Source: JAEVLT01 sp044598425
GTDB lineage: Bacteria; Bacillota; Bacilli; Bacillales; Cytobacillaceae
Length of the DNA: 64,000 bases
Reading direction: 5' to 3'
Assembly: GCA_044598425.1 (NCBI GenBank)
Contig: CP172536.1
Span: forward strand, 1,860,001-1,924,000
Shown: piece after piece, positions 49,364-58,647 of the stretch
How the letters are laid out: every line of letters begins with the position of its first letter
Numbering within the stretch: position 1 is the stretch's first letter
Notes under the pieces: model-generated
Told to the model about the DNA's origin: nothing
The model's database searches: none
Seen by the model: only the letters and a program-made list of their open reading frames with translations
Made by a program: the position numbers and the translations under genes

Positions 49364-50476
49364 TTGGAACAAAATGTAAGTCAAAAGAAAAAATCTTTCT
49401 TCCGTGCGGACCAAGTTGGAAGTTTATTAAGGTCAGAAGCAATTAAACAGGCTCGCTTGCAAAAAAATGCCGGGGAAATCTCGTCCGAGCAATTGCGTCA
49501 AATTGAGGATGACGAAATTTCCCGTATTGTCGCTAAGCAAAAGGAAGTCGGGTTACAGGCTGTTACAGATGGAGAGTTTCGCCGCGCTTGGTGGCATTTT
49601 GATTTTCTCGAAAATTTAAAAGGTGTTGAAGGCTATGATACCGAAACAGGGATTCAGTTTCATCAAAAGCAAACAAAATCTCATGCGATCAAAGTGACGG
49701 GTAAATTAGATTTTTCAGATCATCCGATGCTAGAGGATTTCAAGTTTCTTCACAGCGTCGCTGGATCACATACGGCAAAAATGACAATTCCAAGCCCAAG
49801 CATGCTTCATTTCCGAGGGAAAATAGACAAAGATGTCTATAGTGATCAGGATGAATTTTTCCATGACTTAGCTATTACCTATAAAAAAGCAATTAACGCC
49901 TTTTATGATGCCGGCTGCCGCTACCTCCAGCTAGATGATACATCATGGGCATATCTTTGCTCAATAGAGCAAAAAGAATTGCTGCAAGCACGGGGATTAA
50001 ATCCGGAAGACTTGCAAAGTTTGTATGCTCGCACAATCAATGAAGCTGTTGCAGACCGTCCAAACGATATGAGAATCACCATGCATATTTGCCGCGGAAA
50101 TTTCCGTTCAACTTGGATTTCTTCCGGGGGATATGAACCCGTTGCAGAAACTTTATTTGAAGGCTTGAACATCGACGGGTTTTTCCTAGAATATGACAGC
50201 GAACGAGCTGGCGGATTTGAACCGCTTCGTTTTGTCAAACGTCCGGAACTGCAAATTGTTCTTGGGCTGGTTACTTCAAAATTTGGGGAATTGGAAAACC
50301 CTGAAGCGATAAAGCGGCGAATTGATGAGGCGTCCCGCTACGTCCCTCTTGAACAGTTAGGATTAAGCCCGCAATGCGGCTTTGCTTCTACCGAAGAAGG
50401 AAATTTATTGACAGAAGAACAGCAATGGGCCAAACTGCGCCATGTTGTTGAAATTGCAAACGATGTTTGGAAATAA
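49364..50476 (+). CDS. MetE C-terminal-like methyltransferase (YxjG/YxjH type)
   Basis: A 370-residue cobalamin-independent methionine-synthase-like barrel, corresponding only to the catalytic half of MetE. FRADQVGSLLRSEAI opens it; zinc-ligand regions MHICRGNFRSTW and LSPQCGFAST are present. B. subtilis YxjG/YxjH have this form and probably methylate homocysteine from an alternative donor. I see no S-box leader upstream, unlike in B. subtilis. TTG start with AGAAGGGG upstream. Confidence 0.87.
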   Translation: MEQNVSQKKKSFFRADQVGSLLRSEAIKQARLQKNAGEISSEQLRQIEDDEISRIVAKQKEVGLQAVTDGEFRRAWWHFDFLENLKGVEGYDTETGIQFHQKQTKSHAIKVTGKLDFSDHPMLEDFKFLHSVAGSHTAKMTIPSPSMLHFRGKIDKDVYSDQDEFFHDLAITYKKAINAFYDAGCRYLQLDDTSWAYLCSIEQKELLQARGLNPEDLQSLYARTINEAVADRPNDMRITMHICRGNFRSTWISSGGYEPVAETLFEGLNIDGFFLEYDSERAGGFEPLRFVKRPELQIVLGLVTSKFGELENPEAIKRRIDEASRYVPLEQLGLSPQCGFASTEEGNLLTEEQQWAKLRHVVEIANDVWK

Positions 50477-50485
50477 CATGGATGA

Positions 50486-50525
50486 AAATAAGCCTGCTCC
50501 ATCTGGACAGGCTTATTTTTAATAG
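50486..50525. terminator. Terminator after the MetE-like gene
   Basis: AATAAGCCTG/CAGGCTTATT hairpin with T-rich tail between convergent genes. Confidence 0.85.
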
Positions 50526-50613
50526 TTTTACGGCTGCATACATTGGTTTTTCTAAACTTATTTTTTCAAAACAAAGCGCTCGAATCATCAAAGGATTCAA
50601 GTACGTTTTAGGA

Positions 50614-51885
50614 TTAGACCAACATTTGGAAGAGAGTGCTATCTTTGTTTACCTCTTTATAGAAGAATCCTTTTTTCTTAATTCTTTCAATCAGCGGAAA
50701 ATAATCTTCCTTATCCTTTAATTCAATCCCGACTAAAGCCGGACCGCTTTCTTTATTATTCTTTTTCGTATATTCAAAGCGGCTAATATCATCATTTGGG
50801 CCAAGCACATCATCTAAAAATTCCCTTAACGCACCCGGTCGCTGCGGAAACTGGATAATAAAATAATGCTGCAGACCTTCATAAATCATTGACCGCTCTT
50901 TAATTTCCTGCATTCTGCCAATGTCATTGTTTCCCCCCGTAACGATGCAAACGACCGTTTTTCCCTTAATTTGATCAGCATAAGCGTCCAATGCCGCAAC
51001 TGAAAGGGCTCCAGTCGGTTCAACAACAATGGCATTTTCATTATATAAAGATAAAAGAGTGGTACACACTTTACCTTCTGGCACAACAACAATATCATCC
51101 ACAATGTCTTTGCAAATGCTATAAGTGTTTGATCCAACTGTTTTAACGGCAGCACCATCGACAAAGGGATCAATATCTGTTAATGTTACGACTTCCCCTT
51201 TTTCAATCGAGTTTTTCATTCCAGGTGCCCCCGATGGCTCTACTCCGATTAGCTTCGTGTCCGCTGAAAAACTTTTCATATATGTGCCTACGCCTGATAG
51301 AAGACCGCCACCGCCAATGGCAGCAAATAAATAATTAATTTTTTCATCACAATCATTCAAAAGTTCAACGGCAATCGTTCCTTGCCCGGCGATGACATCA
51401 GCGTCATCAAACGGATGAATAAAAGTTCTTTTTTCCTTGATGCTGCATGCAATTGCTTCATCGTAGGCATCGTCAAAGGTATCGCCCGTTAAGACAATTT
51501 CAACATGCTCCCTTCCCCAGAATTCCACTTGTTTTACTTTTTGCTTCGGTGTCGTATTTGGCATGAAAATTTTCCCATGAATATTTAATAGTTGACAGGA
51601 ATATGCCACCCCTTGAGCATGATTGCCGGCACTCGCACAAATGATCCCGTTTCGCATCTCTTCTTCACTTAATTTTTTAATGCGATTGTAAGCACCGCGA
51701 ATTTTAAATGAGCGGACGCTTTGCAAATCCTCTCGCTTTAAATAGACGCGGCAATCATAACGTTCTGACAATAACTGATTGTACTGCAAGGGTGTAGGGG
51801 AAATAACATCCTTGATCGTGTGGCTGGCAATGATAATATCCTCAACATTTAAAAACTTTTCTTTTTGATCAACAGGCTGTTTCAT
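50614..51885 (-). CDS. ilvA: Threonine ammonia-lyase (threonine dehydratase)
   Basis: A 423-residue PLP enzyme making 2-oxobutanoate from threonine, first step of isoleucine synthesis. The PLP lysine is in SVRSFKIRGAYNRI, the phosphate loop is AAIGGGGLLSGVG. The C-terminal 85 residues form one ACT-like regulatory domain (YFIIQFPQRPGALREFLDDV). I use the ATG at 51885, eight bases after GGGAGG; another ATG lies 6 bases upstream. Controlled by a T-box leader. Confidence 0.93.
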   Translation of the reverse strand: MKQPVDQKEKFLNVEDIIIASHTIKDVISPTPLQYNQLLSERYDCRVYLKREDLQSVRSFKIRGAYNRIKKLSEEEMRNGIICASAGNHAQGVAYSCQLLNIHGKIFMPNTTPKQKVKQVEFWGREHVEIVLTGDTFDDAYDEAIACSIKEKRTFIHPFDDADVIAGQGTIAVELLNDCDEKINYLFAAIGGGGLLSGVGTYMKSFSADTKLIGVEPSGAPGMKNSIEKGEVVTLTDIDPFVDGAAVKTVGSNTYSICKDIVDDIVVVPEGKVCTTLLSLYNENAIVVEPTGALSVAALDAYADQIKGKTVVCIVTGGNNDIGRMQEIKERSMIYEGLQHYFIIQFPQRPGALREFLDDVLGPNDDISRFEYTKKNNKESGPALVGIELKDKEDYFPLIERIKKKGFFYKEVNKDSTLFQMLV

Positions 51886-51929
51886 TTTCATTTCCTCCCA
51901 ATTACAATTCATCTTTTTAATTTTTTATA

Positions 51930-52214
51930 CGACAAAAAACCCGTCCCAATGGATAGGGACGAGTTAACTCGCGATACCACCCTACTTCCGCAGCAAAAAA
52001 ACATGCAGCTGCGGCTCTCGATCTCCGTACAGTTTCCTATACGTGTTCCATGATAACGGCGGACTTTCCGGCAGAGCTTACTAATTTCAGCCATGCATCT
52101 CAGAGATGATCTTCGGATTACTTTTGTTCATCGGGCTCTCAGCACACACCGACTCTCTGGGCAACAAGAACGTAACCTACTCTTCTCTTCATAGATTGGT
52201 TTGTTCATTTATAA
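51930..52214 (-). ncRNA. T-box leader of ilvA
   Basis: Minus strand. Stem I features AGTAGGTTACG and GAGAGTCGG...GCTGAGAGCC are followed by the specifier region CCGAAGATCATCTCTGAG, where ATC (isoleucine) is the likely specifier codon. Near the end comes the T-box AGGGTGGTATCGCG (51983-51970), then terminator AACCCGTCCC/GGGACGAGTT with T6. Uncharged tRNA-Ile would stabilise the antiterminator and switch on ilvA. Confidence 0.92.
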
Positions 52215-52220
52215 ACATAA

Positions 52221-52249
52221 GGGTATCACCTGAAAAGTTATCAGTCAAT
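52221..52249 (-). promoter_or_regulatory. Promoter of the ilvA T-box transcript
   Basis: Minus strand TTGACT (52244-52249) and TACCCT (52221-52226), 17-base spacing; the start of transcription falls near 52214. Confidence 0.65.
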
Positions 52250-52359
52250 TTATTTTTCGTTTATTTTTAGTTTTTAAAAAATTTTTTCTGTATAGCTAAA
52301 TTCATATTTGGTATAAAAATGGACATAATGGTAAAGACATTGTTCTTCGGAGTGATAAA

Positions 52360-52935
52360 ATGAAGCGGACATTAATTATCATACTAAGTAGTTGTTTTAT
52401 TGTTTTTATGGGTATTTTAACGATTTATTACGTTATTAAGGGAGATTCTTCCCGGTGGCAAGTTACCTTAGGCGGGGTAATGGTCAGCGCCCTTCCCCTT
52501 TTCCTGCTCTTACGAAGGAATGAGATTCCATTTCCTTCTTTTCTTATTGTTGGTTTTTATTTTTTCATTTTTTGCACAATCTTTTTAGGCTCAATTGCCA
52601 ATTTTTATATGGAGATCAAATGGTGGGACACCACTCTTCATTTATATAAAGGCATATTCGTCGGGTTGGCCGGCATTTCTTTGTATAGGCTATTGGTACC
52701 CCAATCAGCCAGAAATGGAATTTCAACATGGTTAATTTTTTTATTTGTCCTTTCCCTATCGGTTTTGTCAAGCGTCCTTTGGGAAATATATGAATTTATT
52801 GGTGACCTTACTTTTACCCATACAATGCAAAGAGGCGGGAATACTGATACGATGGAAGATTTGATTGCTGGATTTATAGGCGCGCTTCTTGCTGCTGTAT
52901 ACTCGAGTATTCGAAAAGAAAAAATATCGATTTGA
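52360..52935 (+). CDS. YjdF/DUF2238-like membrane protein
   Basis: A 191-residue protein with six hydrophobic helices. Conserved polar motifs face one side: EIKWWDTTLHLYKG, LWEIYEFIGDL and GGNTDTMEDLIAGFIGAL, the pattern of the DUF2238/YjdF group. Function unknown. ATG with CGGAGTG upstream. Own terminator at 52968-53000. Confidence 0.75.
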   Translation: MKRTLIIILSSCFIVFMGILTIYYVIKGDSSRWQVTLGGVMVSALPLFLLLRRNEIPFPSFLIVGFYFFIFCTIFLGSIANFYMEIKWWDTTLHLYKGIFVGLAGISLYRLLVPQSARNGISTWLIFLFVLSLSVLSSVLWEIYEFIGDLTFTHTMQRGGNTDTMEDLIAGFIGALLAAVYSSIRKEKISI

Positions 52936-52967
52936 TTTTCTTCTACAAATGAACTTGTTTTAAAATC

Positions 52968-53000
52968 AAAACCCACCTTAGCCCTAACTATGGTGGGTTT
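52968..53000. terminator. Terminator, DUF2238-like / symporter
   Basis: AAACCCACC/GGTGGGTTTT hairpin between convergent genes. Confidence 0.82.
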
Positions 53001-53019
53001 TAAGCGAAAAAAGAGAAAT

Positions 53020-54375
53020 TTAGCTTGCAATCGCTTTTTTCTTCTCCAGCTTTTCCTTTTTTAAAATCTTATTAAATTCTTTTGTTTCCGCTACGATAAC
53101 TCCAGATAAACCGAGAAGGCCAATCAAGTTTGGGACAGCCATTAATCCGTTAAAAATATCGGCAATCGTCCATACCAAGCCAAGACTCATACCGGCTCCA
53201 ACAACAACCGACAGCGTGTAAAAAATACGGTACCACCAGATGGAATGTATGCCGAATAAATATTCAAAACATTTTTCTCCATAATATGCCCATCCTAAAA
53301 CGGTCGAATAGGCAAAAAGAATAATACCGATGGATACTACCAAGCTTCCAACCCCTGGAAGCATCAGATCAAATGTTTGCGTCGTCAATGCAGCTCCAGT
53401 AAGATCACTTTTTGTATATAAACCGCCCATAACAAGGGTAATGCCCGTAATCGAGCAAACAACAATTGTATCAAGAAAAGTCCCGGTCATGGAAATGAGC
53501 GCCTGACGCCCTGGATGATCCGTTTTAGCGGCCGCCGCCGCAATTGGTGCTGAGCCCATACCAGCTTCATTTGAGAACACTCCCCGTGCCACACCATAGC
53601 GAATAACTGTTCCAACCGCACCACCGGCTGCGGCTTTCCCTGTGAAAGCGTCTGAAAAAATCAGGCCGAGAGCCGCAGAAAGCTTATCAATATTTAACAA
53701 AATGATAGTAAGACCGCCCAAAATATAAAAGATCGCCATAAAAGGTACCATATAGGAAGTAACTTTCCCGATACTTTTGATACCGCCAAGCAATACAAGT
53801 CCTGTAGCAATTGTCAGCACGATTCCTGTCACCCATGGATTAATTCCGAAACTCGATTCGATCGCTGCAGCCACCGAGTTGGATTGCACAGTACTTCCGA
53901 TACCGAAAGCGGCAATTGCTCCAAACAGGGCAAACAAAACAGCAAGCCACTTCCATCCCAAACCTTTTTCAATATAATACATTGGCCCACCTGCCATTTG
54001 ACCACGTTTGCCAACCGTGCGGTATTTGACAGCAAGAATCGCTTCTGAATATTTTGTCGCCATTCCGACAAGTGCTGAAACCCACATCCACAAAACCGCT
54101 CCCGGACCGCCGAGAACGACAGCAGTTGCAACTCCTGCAATGTTTCCAGTACCGATTGTTGCTGCAAGTGCGGTCATTAGCGATTGAAAGTGGGAAATAT
54201 CCCCTTCGGATGATTGATCTTGGTGTTTTGAAAATGCAAGTTTAAGGGCGTAAGGCAACTTGCTGAACTGAAGGAAGGAAATGCGAATGGATAAATAAAT
54301 GCCTGTTCCTACCAAAAGAATCAGCAGCGGCGGCCCCCAGATCATGTCACTTACTTTCGTCAAAAATTCTGTCAT
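53020..54375 (-). CDS. Alanine/glycine:cation symporter family protein (AGCS)
   Basis: A 451-residue, about 11-helix sodium or proton:amino-acid symporter. AGCS hallmarks are ATIGTGNIAGVATAVVLGGP-type cation site, GPMYYIEKGLG and GVFSNEAGMGSAPIAAAAAK. Relatives carry alanine, glycine or glutamine (AlsT, GlnT, YrbD); the substrate cannot be chosen here. ATG with GGGGAGAGAGG upstream. Single gene. Confidence 0.9.
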   Translation of the reverse strand: MTEFLTKVSDMIWGPPLLILLVGTGIYLSIRISFLQFSKLPYALKLAFSKHQDQSSEGDISHFQSLMTALAATIGTGNIAGVATAVVLGGPGAVLWMWVSALVGMATKYSEAILAVKYRTVGKRGQMAGGPMYYIEKGLGWKWLAVLFALFGAIAAFGIGSTVQSNSVAAAIESSFGINPWVTGIVLTIATGLVLLGGIKSIGKVTSYMVPFMAIFYILGGLTIILLNIDKLSAALGLIFSDAFTGKAAAGGAVGTVIRYGVARGVFSNEAGMGSAPIAAAAAKTDHPGRQALISMTGTFLDTIVVCSITGITLVMGGLYTKSDLTGAALTTQTFDLMLPGVGSLVVSIGIILFAYSTVLGWAYYGEKCFEYLFGIHSIWWYRIFYTLSVVVGAGMSLGLVWTIADIFNGLMAVPNLIGLLGLSGVIVAETKEFNKILKKEKLEKKKAIAS

Positions 54376-54682
54376 ATACCTCTCTCCCCTTTTTTAGAAA
54401 AATCTATAAACTAGTATAACAAATAAGAAGTGAAAATTTTGTTTTTTTTGTTTATTTAATAAACAGATAAACAATTCTAAAAAGAAAGATAGATTGTGTT
54501 GACATGCTGTACTACTTATGAGTAACTTCATATATATTGATATATTTTGGACTCGTTCTTATTCGAAACCAAGAAAATGAACGGTAGAAATGAAACATCT
54601 GATTCTAGATTTTAACGAAAAAATTACAGAGTATAGGAAAAACTTAAAAAGCAAGCATTCGATTTTTACGAGGATGATGAAC
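54376..54682. other. Intergenic region between symporter and fetA-like gene
   Basis: A/T-rich divergent promoter region. TTGACA at 54499-54504 with TAACTT 18 bases on is a possible promoter for the ABC transporter operon. A 31-codon in-frame extension of the ATPase gene is present but has no ribosome site. Nothing else recognised. Confidence 0.4.
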
Positions 54683-55426
54683 ATGGAAAAGCTGATATCA
54701 GTTGAAAACATTGTTAAAAACAATCGGCAGGGTCAACCGATACTAAAAGGGATTACCGCTAGTGTGATGGATGGTGAACTAATTACGATCATTGGGCCTT
54801 CCGGTTCCGGAAAAAGCACCTTTTTATCGTTAATTAACCGAATGACCGATCCTGACTCAGGAACTCTATCGTTTAATAAAACTTCCTATCTTGATATGAA
54901 TGTATTGGAATTACGCAGAAAAATCGGGATGGTGTTTCAATTGCCAACAATGCTTCCCGGTACGGTTCGGGATAACTTATTAATCGGGCCCAAGCTTTTT
55001 CAGCAAACTCTAACGGAACAGGAAATCGACAGCCTGTTAGACCAAGTCGCACTGCCCAAATCATTGAAAGATCAAGAAGCCCGATCCCTTTCCGGTGGTC
55101 AGAAGCAGCGGGTTTCTTTAGCCCGAACCTTAGCGAACCAGCCTGAAGTGCTTCTCTTAGATGAGGTAACGGCATCACTAGACCCCCATAGTTCGGAAGA
55201 AATTGAAGAATTAATTCAAACATTGCACCGGCAGCAAGGGAAAACTGTTCTATGGGTATCCCACAATTTAAAGCAGGCTAAGAAGGTAGGCCAATGCACC
55301 TGGGTGCTTGCCGATGGAAAAATTATCGAGCAAGGAGCAACGGCTGATGTTTTTGACAATCCAAAGCAAGCAATCACAAAAGAGTTTATTGCCACCTCTT
55401 TTGAAAAGGAGGAGCCAGTCAGATAA
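54683..55426 (+). CDS. fetA: ABC transporter ATPase of the FetA/YbbL type
   Basis: A 247-residue ATPase: Walker A GPSGSGKSTFLSL, Q-loop MVFQLPTMLPGTV, signature SLSGGQKQRVSLARTL, Walker B VLLLDEVTASLDP. Pairing with a UPF0014 permease identifies it as FetA/YbbL-like, associated with iron export and oxidative-stress resistance in E. coli. The ATG at 54683 has GAGG nine bases upstream. Overlaps the permease start by one base. Confidence 0.85.
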   Translation: MEKLISVENIVKNNRQGQPILKGITASVMDGELITIIGPSGSGKSTFLSLINRMTDPDSGTLSFNKTSYLDMNVLELRRKIGMVFQLPTMLPGTVRDNLLIGPKLFQQTLTEQEIDSLLDQVALPKSLKDQEARSLSGGQKQRVSLARTLANQPEVLLLDEVTASLDPHSSEEIEELIQTLHRQQGKTVLWVSHNLKQAKKVGQCTWVLADGKIIEQGATADVFDNPKQAITKEFIATSFEKEEPVR

Positions 55427-56178
55427 TGAGCACAATCGCATTGTTTTTAACGTTAATTTTTGTTGCGTTTGCCATCTTGCTTTCGCTCTGGCAGCGAATT
55501 GGACTCGAGAAAGACATTATCATCGGAACGATTCGGGCGGCGGTCCAATTAATTGCTGTTGGCTACGTTTTACATACCATTTTTCAGCTAAAATCTTGGA
55601 TATTGATTATCTTAATGCTCACCCTGATGATTACAGTTGCTACCTTGAATGCGCGAAAAAAAGGAAATGGACTGCCTCGTATTGGCTGGCGGATTGCGGC
55701 AGCGATTACCTCTACCGAAATTCTCACAATGGGATTGCTGCTCGGCCTAAAAATCATTCACGCCACTCCGCAATACATCATTCCGATCAGCGGTATGATC
55801 ATTGGGAATGGCATGGTCGTCTCAGGACTTTTTTTCAACCGTTTAAAATCAGAATTAGAAACAAGGCGTGAAGAAATCAACGTTTATTTAGCCTTGGGAG
55901 CAACGTCAAAACAGGCGATTTCTCACGTCATGCAAAGCACGGTGAAAGCATCCATGCTCCCGACAATTGATGGCATGAAAACCGTCGGCCTTGTTCAGCT
56001 TCCAGGAATGATGACGGGTATGATCGTTGCCGGAGCAAATCCAATTGAAGCGGTTCGCTATCAAATTTTAATTATGTATTCATTTACCTCGGCAGCAGCG
56101 ATTACAGCCATCCTGCTCGGGATCCTGACACATGGACTGCTATTTACAAAGGCACATCAAATGATTGAACATAATTAA
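55426..56178 (+). CDS. fetB: UPF0014 permease, FetB/YbbM type
   Basis: A 250-residue membrane protein with about seven helices and the UPF0014 blocks GTIRAAVQLIAVGYVL, ISGMIIGNGMV and LVQLPGMMTGMIVAGANPIE-AVRYQI. In E. coli the FetAB pair exports iron; in Bacilli the substrate is not established. GGAGGA lies before the ATG, which overlaps the fetA stop. Ends the operon. Confidence 0.87.
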   Translation: MSTIALFLTLIFVAFAILLSLWQRIGLEKDIIIGTIRAAVQLIAVGYVLHTIFQLKSWILIILMLTLMITVATLNARKKGNGLPRIGWRIAAAITSTEILTMGLLLGLKIIHATPQYIIPISGMIIGNGMVVSGLFFNRLKSELETRREEINVYLALGATSKQAISHVMQSTVKASMLPTIDGMKTVGLVQLPGMMTGMIVAGANPIEAVRYQILIMYSFTSAAAITAILLGILTHGLLFTKAHQMIEHN

Positions 56179-56182
56179 GCAA

Positions 56183-56222
56183 AAAAGCGACTTGCTGCGT
56201 GAACGGCAAGTCGCTTTTAATA
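56183..56222 (+). terminator. Terminator of fetAB
   Basis: AAAAGCGACTTGC/GCAAGTCGCTTTT hairpin directly after fetB. Confidence 0.88.
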
Positions 56223-56261
56223 AAGATTTTACCTATTGCAAAACCTTAATTGATAATACCC

Positions 56262-56312
56262 GCCTGCACGCCCGTGACTTTCGTCGTGGGTGTGCTGGCG
56301 GTTTTTTACTCT
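56262..56312. repeat. Long G-U rich hairpin ending in T6
   Basis: CCGCC-t-GCAC-g-CCC-gt-GAC pairs with GTC-gt-GGG-t-GTGC-t-GGCGG around a TTTC loop: regular one-base interruptions, several closable as G-U in RNA, then TTTTTT. Second terminator-like structure behind fetAB. Confidence 0.6.
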
Positions 56313-56421
56313 TTTTTTTTTAAAATATGGTGGTGTTTAAAAATACATAAGTTAGAATGCATTCCAATCGCCGCTATCGTTTTTCTTGTATTTCTTTTTT
56401 ACACCGCTCTAGGGTAAGAAA

Positions 56422-56565
56422 AGCGCAAGCGCCCTTGGTCATCGACGTAAGGAGGTGGACTAAAGCCGAGTGAGATAAAGGAGAGTCGAAAGACGGTAGT
56501 CTTTCGTTCTCGACTTATCGTAGACGAGGCGAGGGAAGCGACGTAGTCGATAGGGCGCTTGCGCT
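56422..56565. repeat. Structured intergenic repeat with 14-bp terminal inverted repeats
   Basis: AGCGCAAGCGCCCT (56422-56435) and AGGGCGCTTGCGCT (56552-56565) are exact complements. Inside are ATCGACGT/ACGTAGTCGAT and a central GAGAGTCGAAAGAC/GTCTTTCGTTCTC hairpin, giving a nested fold about 144 bp long. GCGCAAGCGCC-type ends recur in interspersed non-coding repeats of Bacillaceae. No coding potential; no target duplication is evident. The flanks 56313-56421 and 56566-56786 hold no clear gene; on the minus strand about 50 open codons (56745-56590) lack a start. Confidence 0.7.
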
Positions 56566-56786
56566 AGACAGTTATCGAAGTTCAGATATAAATTCTGATA
56601 GTAAAATAAAAGGCTGCCTCTTCCCTTTTGTACGCTTTAATCGCCGAATTAAACGCTTCTCTAAAGATCTCTTCGGTTCAATAAAATAATCTCCATTTGT
56701 CTGCCGATCGTAACTACTCTGGTTATTCGTTTATACAAAAGTACAGATGCATTCATATTTATAAAGAAAACAATAGGAGGGATAAT

Positions 56787-57038
56787 TTGTCAATCAGCAG
56801 CGATGGAATCCACATTGAAATCATTTCGGGCGGAATAGTGAATTTTGGCGGCGCGATTACAATTGCTCCGATCAGCGTAACAAAAAGCGGAGCAAATTCA
56901 AGCCAATCTAATTCAGGTCTTGACGTGATCGACAATGTCGCAACGATGCTAACACGGTTAGTGGATTCCTCCATTGGAGAAAAGTCAAAAAATGTTCAAA
57001 AACGAGCCAGTAGCATGAATGATGGAAATTTTTTGTAA
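56787..57038 (+). CDS. GerPA/GerPF family spore germination protein
   Basis: An 83-residue protein with the GerPA/PF pattern: a beta-rich N-terminus ISGGIVNFGGAITIAPISVT-type (SGGIVNFG, GAITIAPI), a Ser/Asn-rich middle and SGLDVIDNVATML. GerP proteins sit in the inner spore coat and help nutrients reach germinant receptors. TTG start with AGGAGGG nine bases upstream. Here it is alone rather than in a gerPABCDEF operon, so it is an extra paralogue. Confidence 0.75.
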   Translation: MSISSDGIHIEIISGGIVNFGGAITIAPISVTKSGANSSQSNSGLDVIDNVATMLTRLVDSSIGEKSKNVQKRASSMNDGNFL

Positions 57039-57145
57039 AAAACTTTGTGACATTACCCAACAATACCATTAAAAACTCATAACAATTTCAAAGAACATAT
57101 GGTATTTTTATGGCACGAAAGATACTTTGTAAATGAAGCGAAGGG

Positions 57146-57474
57146 TATGATCATTGAAGACGGCATTTAATATTAATCTTTTTATGCCTTACTTAGATCT
57201 ATCCTACACTCTTTCTGGATTCAAGGTCTGATTTTCTCGCTTTTCGGTTACTGCTGGATTGTCGGTCCAATGACTTTACTTGTTTTACCATTGACATTGA
57301 ACTGTTACAGCATTCTTTATTTTTATCAAAGAAACTATGTATTTAAATCTCTTCATTAAAAATTAGAAAAAATATAATCGGTTTTATGCTTTTTATTCCA
57401 GGATACCAAATGATCATGTCCCCTTTTTCCGTATATGGATATGTCCAAGAGCTTTTCAAATTTAAACATAATTA
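57146..57474 (+). pseudogene. Remnant of a family 2 glycosyltransferase (C-terminal membrane part)
   Basis: Three pieces in different frames read as one decayed gene: AFNINLFMPYLDLSYTL, then IQGLIFSLFGYCWIVGPMTL with LVLPLTLNCYSILYFYQRNY, then IRKNIIGFMLFIPGYQMIMS with PFSVYGYVQELFKFK. The pattern is the two-helix C-terminus of membrane GT2 enzymes. At least one frameshift (around 57210) and an in-frame TAA (57358) break it; the catalytic domain is missing. It lies directly behind the GerPF-like gene. Confidence 0.65.
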
Positions 57475-57599
57475 GGATTGATATCCTTTTTTATTAAAAC
57501 AAAATAAAAGCCCTTCAAGTGAGCTTAAAGGACGAAAATTTAAGACGAATTATTAATTACAGCAGCTGGCATCCCGAATTCAAAAGCTATGCTAAACGG

Positions 57600-58286
57600 C
57601 TAAATATAGAACATTAAAGGGGAAATCAAGGTAAGAATCAATGCAGACATAATCATGGCAATGCTCCCCATCGCGCCTTCCAACTCCCCCCATTCAAATG
57701 CACGGTTAGCGCCGATCGCCTGAGCGGACGTTCCAAGCGCAAGTCCTTTTGCAATTTTGCTATTTACCTTTGTGTATTTTAGCAGTAAAGGGCCGGTGAT
57801 AAGAGAGAAAATGGCAGACAACACCATGAATAAAATCGTGAGAGAAGGAACTCCGCCGGTTGATTGGGAAATGGATAGAGCAATAGGGGCTGTCACAGAC
57901 TTGGGGATTAAAGAAGCCATTATTTCTTGATTCAAATGAAACACTTTTGTCAAAATAACTACGGAGGCAACACCGGTAAGTGTTCCAGACATGACTGCCC
58001 CTAGAATAATTTGCAAATGCTTTTTTATAAGATGGAATTGTTTATATAATGGAACTGCTAGTGAAACCGTAGCTGTCCCTAAAAGCAGGGAGAAAACTCC
58101 TGCGCCGGATGTATAGCTTTTCAAGCTAATATGAGAAAAAAACAACAAGCAAAGAATGAATACCGTCGCTGAATATAAAGGATTTAACCAACCTTTTCTA
58201 AAACGGTGAAACACCTTGACTCCTATTACGTAGCTGAGCACTGTAACGATCGTGCAAAAGAGACTATTATAAATCAGGGTTGCCAT
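57600..58286 (-). CDS. LrgB/CidB family membrane protein
   Basis: A 228-residue protein with about seven helices and the LrgB signature LIPKSVTAPIALSISQSTGG and GLALGTSAQAIGANRAFEWG. LrgB/CidB partners of holin-like CidA/LrgA act in murein hydrolase control or in pyruvate transport (PftAB in B. subtilis). ATG at 58286 with GAGGAGG seven bases upstream, overlapping the preceding gene by 20 bases. Confidence 0.9.
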   Translation of the reverse strand: MATLIYNSLFCTIVTVLSYVIGVKVFHRFRKGWLNPLYSATVFILCLLFFSHISLKSYTSGAGVFSLLLGTATVSLAVPLYKQFHLIKKHLQIILGAVMSGTLTGVASVVILTKVFHLNQEIMASLIPKSVTAPIALSISQSTGGVPSLTILFMVLSAIFSLITGPLLLKYTKVNSKIAKGLALGTSAQAIGANRAFEWGELEGAMGSIAMIMSALILTLISPLMFYI

Positions 58287-58647
58287 TTCTACTCCTCCTC
58301 TGAAATTTTGTTTCGTAAAACTCAGCAATAAAGGCAGTTACAAGTAGTACGGTCAAGCTGCTGGCCGCTAGCACAGCCCCTAATTTCACACCTTCCATTC
58401 GAAAAATACCTGTATAGTGCCACACCCCCACAATGAAAGGAATGAACAGGAGTGTAATATGCTTAATGTGCAGCTGCGCGACTGATTCAACCCATATCAA
58501 TTTACAACCACCTAGTGACAAGGCAAGGAACAACAAACCCATACCGACAATGCTTCCGGGCAAAGGAAGACTAAACCAGGACACTAGAAGGTTTCCGATC
58601 TGATAGAAAATGAAAATCGTGAAAAATTGAGCAAGTAAGCGAATCAT
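58267..58647 (-). CDS. CidA/LrgA family holin-like protein
   Basis: A 126-residue, four-helix membrane protein: QIGNLLVSWFSLPLPGSIVG-MGLLFLAL and HITLLFIPFIVGVWHY are the CidA/LrgA blocks. Works with the LrgB/CidB protein of the overlapping downstream gene. GGAGG precedes the ATG at 58647. No LysR or LytTR regulator is adjacent, so CidAB (YwbHG-like) and LrgAB identities cannot be separated. Confidence 0.9.
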   Translation of the reverse strand: MIRLLAQFFTIFIFYQIGNLLVSWFSLPLPGSIVGMGLLFLALSLGGCKLIWVESVAQLHIKHITLLFIPFIVGVWHYTGIFRMEGVKLGAVLAASSLTVLLVTAFIAEFYETKFQRRSRNGNPDL

